A program made the position numbers and the translations under genes. This document shows positions 22,755 to 32,629 of a DNA stretch of 64,000 bases, in pieces. Each line of letters starts with the position of its first letter. Position 1 is the stretch's first letter. The notes beneath the pieces were generated by a model. It searched no databases. It was given only the letters and a program-made list of their open reading frames with translations, and was not told the DNA's origin. The DNA comes from Scoparia ambigualis (Eukaryota; Arthropoda; Insecta; Lepidoptera; Crambidae): the NCBI GenBank assembly GCA_963921215.1, contig OY992528.1:6594501-6658500 (forward strand), read 5' to 3'.

Positions 22755-23575
22755 CGCGTCCGTAGGTTTACCCTTGAGACCCTACACGTGATCCCTGGGT
22801 GGTGCTAAATGAGTGACACTGACTGAGTGGTAGAGCCACGCTGCGTTGCAGCACGCATTGGGCCGGCTCGCCCGGTGCAATACCACCCTCTCACAAATAT
22901 TCGGCGTGAAATAATGGCACTTGGTGCTGTTGTGTTTCGTCCGACCAGTGAGGGTACCGGAGGCCCCTCCCGCCCCCCCCCCCTCCTTTTTTTTTTTTTT
23001 TATAAAAGAGGGAGGCAAACGAGCAGGCGGGTCACCTGATGGAGAGTAATCACCGCCGCCCATGGACACCCGCAAAACCAGAGGAATCGCAGACGCGTTG
23101 CCGGCCTTTAAGGGAGGAATAGGTTTAAGGAAGGAATAGGAATTGGGAGGAGGGGGGGGGGGAAGGGGCCTCCGGAACCCTCACTGGTCGGACGAAACAC
23201 AACAGCACCAAGTGCCATTATTTCACGCCGAATATTAGTGAGAGGGTGGTATTACGTCGGGCGAGCCGGCCCAATTCGTGCTGCAACGCAGCGTGGCTCT
23301 ACCACTCAGTCAGTGTCACTCATTTAGCACCACCCAGGGATCACGTGTAGGGTCTCAAGGGTAAACCTACGGACGCGAGCAACTTTGACCCCCAAAATCC
23401 CAACCCCTCCCTCCCACCCTCCTCCCAATTCCTATTCCTTCCTTAAACCTATTCCTCCCTTAAAGGCCGGCAACGCGTCTGCGATTCCCCTGGTTTTGCG
23501 GGTGTCCATAGGCGGCGGTGATTACTCTCCATCAGGTGACCCGCCTGATCGTTTGCCTCCCTCTTTTATTAAAAA
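22755..23575. repeat. Palindromic cluster of dispersed repeat R3
   Basis: A complete plus-oriented R3 copy (about 23000-23387) is flanked by an inverted copy of its second half (22755-22980) and an inverted copy of its first half (23395-23575). A poly-C/poly-T junction lies near 22970-23000 and a poly-G block near 23150. The three parts could fold into two large hairpins. No coding sequence is present; the frames translating the repeat are chance. Confidence 0.7.
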
Positions 23576-23654
23576 AAAAAAAAATGACGGCTTCATGAGC
23601 ACATTCCAAAAGTAAACATAAGTAGCGGTTGCTTACGGCTTTATTGGCCACGAT

Positions 23655-23930
23655 TGGCCATAGTTAGACACGTATGTATCTTTGTGCATCACTTCAGAAC
23701 GGCTGTACCTATTTGGCTAATTTGGAATAACAACAAACAGCAACGCGTCTGCATCTTCAAAATGATGACGTGCCTCTGGCTCGCTCTGACGTGACTCTCT
23801 CACCTAAGTAGATACTATGTAAGGCAGTTAAAATATTAAATTTTTGAGTACGAAATTTAAAATTGTTTGTTAGGACACTATTTTTCATAAGTTTTTAATT
23901 GTTAATTAAGTTCGTTTATATAATGGCTTG
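23655..23930 (-). repeat. Dispersed repeat R2, copy 2
   Basis: This is the reverse complement of 3180-3455 with scattered changes. Confidence 0.65.
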
Positions 23931-24419
23931 CCATGTAAATTATAAATCTATGGTACCAAAACAAAACAAACTAAAACATGTATGGAACTAAGTATAAATT
24001 CAATAATGCAGGAAAGAAAAAAAAATTATGCCGACAATATATTTCAAGTTTTTTTTTTGTTATATTAGTTATAAGTTAGAAGTTATTTCTTTGCCTACCA
24101 TCAATCATAATCATAATCGGTTAAATATAAAAATTATTGACGGTCGTTAGGAAACTGAAAAACTAAGTTACGTAGTAAAATTAAACGCGAATTAATCCGT
24201 AAAATGTTTATGTTGTGTTTTTTGATGCTGAATAAATTTATTTCTATTCTATTCTAAAAAGTGTTTCATTATATATGTATATCAAGATTACTAAAAAAAA
24301 AATGAAAAGAGTTGTCAATATTCAACTTCGTTTTTTTTTATCAACTTGTTCTTTTTAGCTTTCACGCACGGTATTATGAAACCGGGGGGTAATTGTCTAA
24401 CTTCAACACCCATCGCAAT
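23931..24419. other. No gene recognised
   Basis: A+T-rich sequence. Around 24225-24255 the words AATAAATTTATTTCTATTCTATTC resemble the 3' tail of a retroelement, but no body is visible upstream. Confidence 0.3.
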
Positions 24420-24518
24420 ACCTTTCAAGTAGAAATACATTGCTTCGCTAGTTTGATTATTTTAAAATGATTTTGTAATAAGCAAACTAGCAAAGCAATG
24501 TACTTGTACTTGAAAGGT
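24420..24518. repeat. ~99-bp hairpin
   Basis: The left arm starting ACCTTTCAAGTAGAAATACA pairs with the reverse complement starting ACCTTTCAAGTACAAGTACA; about 38 of 42 positions agree, around a ~15-nt A+T-rich loop. The size fits a small MITE or a small-RNA precursor; sequence alone cannot tell which. Confidence 0.6.
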
Positions 24519-25306
24519 CAGTTAGCCTCCGGTTCGAAGTCAGATTAGCGACGGCTTTGTATGAGAAGCGATCTATATCGCGTAGTTTGGTGACTTTTTG
24601 GTACAATCTGAGGTAGGTATTATACTTATATTGCACGGTTATCTGGCACAGACAGACAGTAACTACTTATTATACATTGGCAAAAGAGCTATCGTTAAAA
24701 ATCCTAAAATAATTTAAATGAAAAAAAAGTTTAAAAACTTAAACCGACTACGGATATAATGCATATGAAAAGTACGAAACAAGGGAGTAGCATAGTGATG
24801 TTCAGAGACTAGGGTCAAGGAGGTAACAGTGACTCAGTCGACAACAGTGACTCATTAATGTTTCCAGGTTAGACAAAGCATAAAGTAGGTTTGTCTCTTT
24901 TGCACACTATAGCACGTAACCCCCAAACGTGTTTGAACTAGTCGGCCGGCCGGTGCAGTGTCGTTGTGTTGTGTCACAGAGAGAAAACAAATTTCGCTTG
25001 GATGAAATTAGATTTTAAGGTAAGTTTCTCTGTTTTTTTAACGTAAAATAAGGGCAATTGGTTATGACTATTATATTTGCTGGTTGATAAATATTGTATA
25101 ATCTTCATTCATACAGTTTTATTATGAGAATTGGATTTCAGTTTTATTGTTACAAAACAAAGTTTTCAAAATGGCGTAGTAGTGCACAGTGACTCAATTA
25201 TAAAAAGTACACAGTGGCTCGTGAGTCACTGTGTACATATGTACTAGTACCAGTAATTTAAATACTTATAATTGCTACATTTAAAGGCATTTTTTTTGTT
25301 TTTAGA

Positions 25307-27314
25307 ATGCCGCGACCCCAAAAGGAGAGAAAAATAGGCAATGTCCCTGCCGGGAGGATAAGAGAGGGATTGCTATTAATTCGAAACGGAGAATCTATAC
25401 GTAAGGCTTCGAAAAATGTTGGAGTCTCTTTTGCCACTTTAAAACGATACCATCATAAATTTAAAGATGCTTTTTCGCTGGAAGATTTGACATCATCCCA
25501 ACTAGAGCCCAATTATTCAGTCAATACGATTTTCACAGCCGAACAAGAGATTACACTAAAAAACTATATAACTCATTGTGCTCTTCTATTTTACGGATTA
25601 ACAGCCAAAAAAAGCCGGAGACTGGCATACCAGTGTGGAAAAATTAACAATTTAAAAATGCCTTTATCTTGGGAGGCGAAAGAAATGGCCTTCAAAGATT
25701 GGCTAATTGCTTTCAGACGCAGACACAATATAACGCTGAAAAAACCTGAAGCCTGTAGTCTTGCCAGAGCTACCGCTTTTAACAGGACCAATGTCGACAA
25801 GTATTTTGACAACCTTGAAAATATAATAGCTCGAAGTCCTCATTTTTCCGACGGCACCAGGATTTTTAATTTGGACGAAACAGCAACCACTACTGTACAA
25901 AAACCACAAAAAGTTCTCGCGCCAATGGGACGAAAGACTATGGGTAAAGTTACAAGTGGTGAGAGGGGCACATTGATAACAACATGCTGTATTATAAACG
26001 CAAGTGGTAATTTTTTACCCCCTGTTATGGTCTTCCCGAGGAAAAACTTTAAAGATCATATGATCAAAAATACACCACCTGGCACGCTTGGTTTGGCAAC
26101 GCCGACTGGCTGGATGAATTCGACTATTTTTCCACAGGTAATAAAACATTTTGTTAAACACACCAATTCCTCAAAAGAAAATCCGTCTATTTTAATAATG
26201 GACAACCATGAATCCCATCTCAGTATAGCCGCACTAGATTTAGCAAAAAATGCAGGGGTACACATTCTAACACTTCATCCTCACACATCGGCTAAGTTGC
26301 AGCCTCTTGATGTGGGAATCTACGGTCCCTTTAAAACATTTTACAACGCTGCGATTGACTCCTGGCTTTTGAGGAATCCGGGCAAACCAGTGACCATTTA
26401 CGACTTGGGGGAGATAATTGGATCTGCCTTTCAAAAAGCGATGACTCCAAAAAATATTACGAGCTCTTTTGCAAAATGTGGAATTTTTCCGTTCGATCGA
26501 CACATATTCACAGATGAAGATTTTCTGCTAAGTTCGGTCCTGAACTGATCGTCCTTGCCCAGAAGATAGTCGAGATGAGGAGGCTTCAACACCCGATTCT
26601 GTTAGCTTACTTGATGAAAACACGCCTATCATTACAATCACAGAAGCAGCAGCATACCTCACAAGCGCATCATCTACGCCTATAAGTACAAACGTCCGAG
26701 CTATTCCACACTTCGGAAGCACATCTACCACGTGTACCATTACAAGCGCCCAATTAGCTTCAGCCTTCGTAATTACGCCACCCACGTCTGCTATTACAAG
26801 CACCAAAGAGGTTCCAGCTTTAATAAACATGCCAATAATATCTGCACCCACCCAAGAAACATCAGGTTTTGTAACAACGCCATCCATGCTTACCATCTCA
26901 AACACGCCGCCGTCTATATTCGCCTAACCATCATCAGCTATTATGAACTCCCCCTCTGTGACTACAAAAAAAAGTAGTTTTATGTCGCCATTTGAATTCA
27001 GAGATTCTATAAAAGCTGGTCCTAGAAAATCTAACAGAAAACGTAGAGCTGGACGCAGCATCATAGCTACCGATACTCCCGAAAAGGCCAGGATTGAACA
27101 AGAAAAAACTGCTGGTAAACGGAGAAATGAAGCCAAAAAAAAGAAAACTTGCCGAGCAGTACTTGATAGCGACGAAGAAGAAGTGAATCAGAATGATGAA
27201 GTCCAATTGGCAGACTCTGAAGATGACATTAACTGGGCAGAACAGCAAGAAGATGACGATGATGAAGAAGATGCCAAAGTAATTTTAACGGAGACAGACT
27301 TAGAGAACCCTTAA
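25307..27314 (+). pseudogene. pogo/Tigger-like transposase, frame-shifted after the core
   Basis: The first frame (25307-26548, 413 codons) starts MPRPQKERK, then a psq/CENP-B-type helix-turn-helix (SIRKASKNVGVSFATLKRY) and a DDE_1 core with D190 (NLDET), D299 (IMDNHESH) and D335 (LQPLDVG). Thirty-five residues separate the last two, i.e. DD35D. One extra base near 26543 shifts the frame. The continuing frame carries a Thr/Ser-rich linker, a stop at 26925-26927, and then the conserved tail (26943-27314: ADTPEK-like motif, basic patch, long acidic C-terminus). Catalytic residues survive, so the core could still be translated, but the full-length product cannot. Known relatives cut and paste at TA sites. 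AATAAA-type signals follow in A+T-rich DNA. Confidence 0.88.
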
Positions 27315-28135
27315 CTTCATTCACCTCAAGAAGGAGAATATGTCATAGTGCAATTAATATCAAAAAGGCAAAGATTATTGTATATTGGAAAGGTAATAGA
27401 GGAAAGAAATCGTAAGCTTGATTACTACATAATATCATTCTTAAAACGTAAGATTTGTAATGCCAGATAATCCTGATCTGTCGCTTGTAAACGAGTCTGA
27501 TTTAAAATATATATTGCCAGTGCCATCTGTAGTTGGGACCTCTTTTAGGCCATACTATAATTTCCCTATTGATTTTTCTTGTCTACCCATGTGTTAAATT
27601 CTTTCAGAACACTATGATGTATTTATCTTAAAACTTTTTTCCTTTGATTTTGATTTAATAATAATTATTAGACTTATTTTAACATTCTGTGATTATTGTG
27701 TGATTATTAAAAGTTATAATTAGATTAATGTAATGACTGCCCGTAAAATTATTTAGTCAATACTGAATAAAACTTACTTATAACATAATGGTTCCTTTAT
27801 CTACAATATAAAAAGGCTGATAATGGCAAAGATTATTGTTAATAAATGTTTAATTAATTTCCAATTTACATTATTTGACATATTAATACTTACTTAATTT
27901 TATAAGAAAAGTCACATTGTTAGCATTGTTTGTAAGACAAAGAGTTTGTAGACTGTTAGAATAACTTGTTTTTTTCTTTAATAAATATATAAAACTTGAA
28001 TTATTTTGACTATTTTTATTACTCCTTTTGATGAGTCACTGTGTACCTTTTGAGCCACTGTGGACCCCAGGGTTGGGTCACTGGACACCTGGGTGTGCAC
28101 AGTGGCACAAAAATCTTTTTTTTGTTTTCTATTAT
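27315..28135 (+). other. 3' region of pogo copy B
   Basis: No gene. Codons resembling a decayed continuation of the element follow the stop to about 27590, then A+T-rich sequence. From about 27915 it matches copy A (inverted, near 21600-21720). Confidence 0.5.
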
Positions 28136-28953
28136 CCTTTATGATCACAATGCCTACGCCGCAAAATGACTTTGAAGGATTACTCCTAAACATCAATAAG
28201 ACTAAGTGGCAAAATTACTGACATTGAAAACGCCTACAAAGCAAAATGCCTCAAAATAATATCTCTAAAGCGGTTTGCCTAATTTGCAATACGTCTGCAT
28301 TCTTTCTTGTCTAGGCAGCATAACGTCTCAAAAATTAAATTGACTTTAAAGGATAATATATAACATGCCATACGACTAAGAAGCATAATTAATCGCTATC
28401 AAAAACGGCTATAAATCAAACTGCCTGAAACTTCTATCAACAATACCAACTAGATAACACGTCACGTACAAAACGTATACGTTGCAGTTCAAATTCTTTC
28501 CTTCTGTACCGGCCCTAGATGACCTGTTTTACAAAGCCCAATTTCATAGGTTATGATCTAATACTAATCAATTCGTGAAGGACCATTAACTATGCTTGTA
28601 CCTCATTTTTGTTTGGTTTCTTGTAATGTAGAGCATTTTGGTGTTCAGGTCATAAAATTACAGATGTTTTGCATTTGAGGTATTTGGCGTTTCAAGTCTT
28701 CTTCATATATAGGTATTTTACTACAGAGAGGTTTGCCATTAAAGTCACATTGCGTTTGTAGCCATTATGATGTTTAGAAAATTTACTATAAAGTCCATTT
28801 GCATTAGAGGTGCTGTAATAATAAGTCGTTTTGATTTGAGGCATTTTGCTTTGTAGGCGTTTTAAATGTTAGTAATTTTTTTACTTAGTCTATAGCTGTT
28901 TAGGAGTAATCCTTCAAAGTCGTTTTGCAGCGTAGGCATTGTGATCATAAAGG
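28136..28953. mobile_element. 818-bp TIR element with 8-bp target duplication
   Basis: Inverted repeats of about 120 bp begin CCTTTATGATCACAATGCC. TCTATTAT occurs directly at both borders (28128-28135 and 28954-28961). The matching position in pogo copy A (about 21490) has the site once, without the insert. Subterminal GCAAAATGCC words recur within the arms. No coding potential was seen. An 8-bp duplication suggests hAT, but the termini do not look like typical hAT ends. Confidence 0.85.
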
Positions 28954-29229
28954 TCTATTATTTTTTTTATTTTAAACCTATTTTATGGAATTGTGTTGAT
29001 ACAGTGTTAAACTATAATAGTTAATGAATAATATTGATAAGTTTCATATCAATCCAGTAAAGATTTTATTTAATTTAGCTTTTCAAAAAAACACATTAGT
29101 CACTGTTACCTCCTTGACCCTATAGTCGTGGTCGCATGCCACTTTAAGCAATCCTTAGGGAAGGTAGCATGCGATCACGGCTATATTCTGACATCACTAT
29201 GATACTTTATTAATTCGTACTTTTCAGTG

Positions 29230-30202
29230 AAATTTTTTCCGTCGTCAAATTTTAGTATTTAAGCCTATTTCTATTTGTTTATTTGTAAAAGTACCGACTT
29301 AATTAAAGATTTATAAAACTATATAGATAGTTCAGAAGTTCCTATGACCACCATCAGACCCTGGGTGGTGCCGCACCACACAAGGTTATGGTTTTAGTCA
29401 AGACAAATCAAACAAGCCCAAATACGCCGGAGTTATATTGTTTCATTGCAGAGTCCCTATGGCTGCATCATCATTTATCAGCTCCATGGTGCCATATTAT
29501 TATTGTCGTCATCGAAGTTACGTAGGTATACTAATTTTCAGCTCGATCAGTTCCCGAGAAGGGGTCCAAATCTTCTTTGCAAGATTTGACCCAAACGCAC
29601 ATAAGTAGATACCACAGAAATATATCTTGATATACATATATGACAGTTCGTAGTTCCTATTCCTAAAGACATAAGAGTTAATAGCTGTCGAAAGTGTGTA
29701 TCTACTTTTGTTGCTGACTGTACATACAAACATTGCAAGTTAAATAAAAGCTTTTAATAATAACAAGTTTGTAGAGAAAATAATTATAAGATCCACTATT
29801 CATCATTTGTTGCCTAAATGAACAACCTAATTCAGATTCACAAATAAAATATTTACGGATCAAAATTATTTCGTCGCACTATATCTCAAGCACAAACTGT
29901 CTATGCGACCTGTTCGTGTCAAATCTTACAAGGAAGATTAATTTGAAACACTTTCTAGAGACCGACCAAGATGAAAATATGCGTACCACAACCCGGAAAA
30001 ATCCCTTGGAGGGGTGCGGGAGCTTGTGTATTCAGCCGCTTTTTAGCGATGTATTGCTATTTAACGGCTTTTTTGTTATGCAACACATAGAAACAGGTAC
30101 CTATTTCTTTTTCTTTGCGTAGGTACATATTAACATGGCTTTCTATTATAGTTTATCTATTGTAAAAGCAGTAACAAGACAACGCTTAGCTGATCTGTCT
30201 TT
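29230..30202. other. No gene recognised
   Basis: Mixed repeat-like DNA. CTGGGTGGTGCCGCACCACAC near 29362 and GCTCGATCAGTTCCCGAGAA near 29541 look like parts of dispersed repeats. Open frames here are short and overlapping. Confidence 0.3.
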
Positions 30203-30479
30203 CTTAGGGTGTTACCAGACCAATCGATCGATCGTCGATCGACGGCATCGATCAACGTCGGTCGACGTTGATCGATAGGTGTGGTAGCTTTAATCGATCG
30301 ACGGATACCGTTCGTCCAACCCATAGATCGACGGACGGTCGACGTTGATCGCTTAACCCCGGCTATATTCCATCAGTTTCTTTCGAAATGTATTCAGAAG
30401 AGGACTCGTTGTTCTTGGCCAGTACGATGTTGCTCGTTACACTATACATCACTCGTAGGTACATAGAAATCTCGAGTTT

Positions 30480-30868
30480 TCGATCGTGAAAGTTAAGTAA
30501 TGTTCGCCGAGGTCGCCAAGAGGATGGGTGACCGTAGGTTCATAAAATCTCGAGGTTTTCGATCGCGAAAGTTAAGCAATGTTCGCCGAGGTCGCCAAAG
30601 GAATGGGTGACCGTAGGTTCATATAATCTTGAGGTTTTCGATCGTGAAAGTTAAGTAATGTTCGCCGAGGTCGCCAAGAGGATGGGCGACCGTAGGTTCA
30701 TAAAATCTCGAGGTTTTCGATCGCGAAAGTTAAGCAATGTTCGCCGAGGTCACCAAGGGGATGGGTGACCGTAAGTTCATAAAATCTCGAGGTTTTCGAT
30801 TGCGAAAGTTAAGCAATGTTCGCCGAGGTCGCCAAGGGGATGGGTGACCGTAAGTTCATAAAATTCTC
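30480..30868 (+). repeat. Five 79-bp repeats derived from 5S rRNA internal promoter
   Basis: The word TTCGCCGAGG recurs at 30503, 30582, 30661, 30740 and 30819, an exact 79-bp period. Each unit holds AAGTTAAGCAATG and GGATGGGTGACCG, which match box A and box C of the 5S rRNA internal control region in order and spacing. The flanking start ACACTATACATCACTCGTA and end ACTGTAAACAGAACGTC are shared with the second array at 41025. These units could bind TFIIIA/TFIIIC; transcription is not shown. Confidence 0.85.
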
Positions 30869-31269
30869 CCATCAATTACTCTACCTGCGCAAAGCTTAAC
30901 TTTTGTGACTGTAAACAGAACGTCTGTTTAAATTGTATGAAACTATTAATAGCGGGGTTATTAGCCAATGGATGGCTTATAATGGCTATTAATGGATTAT
31001 AATCGCTAATAATCCAAACAATCCGGCTATTAACCCACGGAGGGGGAAAAGACGGGGATGGAGGGGGTACGGTAATTGTAACTTAGTAGAATATTTGCTT
31101 TAACCTAACATAACCTCAAAATAAAAATATCTTGAAAACTATGCATTTCCGCACTTTGGCTCCCCTCCCCTTCCCCCCTTTTTCGATGTTGCTTAATCTA
31201 AAGTGCTTCATATTATCATCAACTTAAAGCATAATCAATGAACTCTATTATTACGACTAGGTATCCAAT
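30869..31269. other. Non-coding filler of the TIR element
   Basis: This holds the shared 3' flank of the array, then a stretch of interleaved ATTAATAGC/GGCTATTAATGG words near 30950-31030, then a G-rich block. No ORF. Confidence 0.35.
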
Positions 31270-31581
31270 CACGAAAGATCGATCGATTGGTCTGGTAGAC
31301 ACTATCGATCGACGTCGACTAATCCATTTTACCATCGATCGATGTCGTCGATCGACGATCGATCGATAGGTCTGGTAGACACTATCGATCGACGTCGACT
31401 AATCCATTCTACCATCGATCGATGATGTCGATCGACGATCGATCGATTGGTCTGGTAACACCCTAAGGGTATACACCGGCACCCAGTTGGGTGGGAGACT
31501 AGATTGTTTGGCTTGCTTTGCACGTGAGGTCGACATTTTATTTAGGCACTGCCACCTGTTTTTGCTTCCGAACCATAGAGT

Positions 31582-32245
31582 AATCTTATTGCAAATTGCT
31601 GTTATCATCGTTTTGCAAAATCATCATCGCTTCATGTTCCTTCATGACGTTTTCAATGTTTAAATTCGTCTCGAATAGGCTACGACGTTCCATAATCGTG
31701 TCTTTGTTGTCGTCAAATAATTGCAAAAATTTATTTTGATCAACAATCTCTGACATTTTGTTACGAAACTGTACGTAAAGTAAAACCACCTCTCTTTTAT
31801 AATTGTCAGTTTCATCAATATCGTAGCGTCTCTATCGCATGACTCGTCCGAGCAGTCGTCTGCGATATTCTTTTGGTGCTCTCGACGTCCTAGCTTCAGG
31901 AACAGCTTCAGAATCTTTATCGTCATCCACGTGCACGTCGTCTTCTTCGTCAACGAAATCATTACCTTTATCATACCATAAAGCAAACTTAGCCAAATAC
32001 ACTTGTTCTAAAGATGCAGGTCGTTCTTCATATCGCTGCATTATGTTTTGGTCCAAACGTCAGTGCTGTCTCCATCGATGCCTTCGCTGCCCCATTTGTT
32101 GACGACGCTCGCGGCAGCATTGTCTTTCTGTCGGCCACATCGTCGGGATGTACACAACTTGGCGACTTGTCTCAACCATTGGTTGTAGTAGTAGATACCA
32201 TGATGCTTCTTGCGCTGACATCTCAACTGCGATATGGAGTTTGAT
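31582..32245 (-). pseudogene. Helitron Rep/helicase remnant
   Basis: Read on the minus strand, fragments in shifting frames encode the order seen in animal Helitron proteins: EMSAQEASWYLL, then QVVYIPTMWPTERQ, then a YEERPASLEQVYLAKFALWYD segment, then an acidic linker and RNKMSEIVDQN with a downstream ETNLNIENV stretch. Relatives carry this order between the Rep and Pif1-type helicase regions. At least two frame breaks are present. Only a few hundred bases of an original gene of several kilobases remain. Confidence 0.68.
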
Positions 32246-32247
32246 AC

Positions 32248-32625
32248 TTGACGCTTTCAATTGGCATGTGTGAAGCACGCTTAATATTTATTAAGGAGCA
32301 CAAATTGTGCTGTATTTGTGCGAGGGTGAGAGTGTATCCTAATGTTTGTAAATATAAATTAACGTGTAGAATCTGTAAAGACTCTCACGACACTTTATTG
32401 CATTCTGATGAAAAAGAAGTTCCTGTTTCTATAAATATATAGAACATAAGTTCTTATGATAAAATATTTTCTAATTGTAATGATCTCCTACCAACTTTGA
32501 AGGTATAGATCACTGACAAATTTGGTCATGATATTATTTTCCGGGCTTTGCTGGACAGTGGAAGCCAATTTTCATTTATAACTACTTCTTTAGTGCAAAA
32601 GTTATCAATTGTGCCTATAGGGCAT
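32248..32625 (+). pseudogene. BEL/Pao retrotransposon gag-protease fragment
   Basis: The first part (to about 32442) encodes LCCICARVRVYPNVCKYK followed by LTCRICKDSHDTLLH, the cysteine/histidine pattern of BEL/Pao gag knuckles. After a broken stretch, 32515-32620 encodes RALLDSGSQFSFITT, an aspartic protease active-site motif. Stops intervene between the two. Reverse transcriptase is not visible downstream, where repeat sequence begins. Confidence 0.68.
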
Positions 32626-32629
32626 GTAA

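Larger units (their letters stand above)
24812..29120. mobile_element. pogo-like Tc1/mariner element, copy B
   Basis: The terminal repeat GGGTCAAGGAGGTAACAGTG occurs inverted at both ends, flanked by TA (24810-24811, 29121-29122). Subterminal CACAGTG(A/G)CTCA words occur near both ends (about 24835-24855, 25190-25235, 28032-28110). The element contains a transposase gene at 25307-27314 and a nested 818-bp element at 28136-28953. Copy A at 21335-22444 is a deletion derivative of the same family. Confidence 0.88.
24766..29226. repeat. Hairpin repeat split by pogo copy B
   Basis: The sequence left of the pogo element (GAAAAGTACGAA, then CATAGTGATGT) is repeated in reverse to its right (ACATCACTATG, then TTCGTACTTTTC). 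Immediately to the right is the hairpin core, TAGTCGTGGTCGCATGCC against GGTAGCATGCGATCACGGCTA (29123-29183). Joining the flanks across the pogo insertion extends one long imperfect palindrome, so the pogo copy landed in a pre-existing hairpin element. Confidence 0.65.
30203..31467. mobile_element. TIR element with GATCGATC-rich ends carrying a 5S-like array
   Basis: CTTAGGGTGTTACCAGACCA followed by ATCGATCGATCGTCGATCGAC at the left is matched by its exact reverse complement at the right end, about 41 bp. Internally, CGATCGACGTCGAC-type words repeat, and the right side has two consecutive copies of an ~85-bp unit (about 31275-31445). The centre contains the 79-bp array 30480-30868. No transposase is visible and the target duplication is not clear. 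Confidence 0.7.

Noticed and set aside
22782..23615. Frames of 70-97 codons with Pro/Gly-rich protein
   Set aside because: They are translations of the R3 repeat, appearing on both strands and in each copy (also at 5506-5778).
26528..26905. 125-codon minus-strand frame rich in Val/Ile repeats
   Set aside because: It is the antisense of the Thr/Ser-rich linker of the pogo transposase and is repetitive for that reason.
30480..30868. Regularly spaced repeats resembling a CRISPR array
   Set aside because: The whole 79-bp unit is repeated with no unique spacers, the unit matches the 5S rRNA promoter, and the DNA is eukaryotic.
31839..32244. Plus-strand frames of 76-87 codons with Ser/Thr-rich content
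   Set aside because: They are antisense shadows of the minus-strand Helitron remnant.
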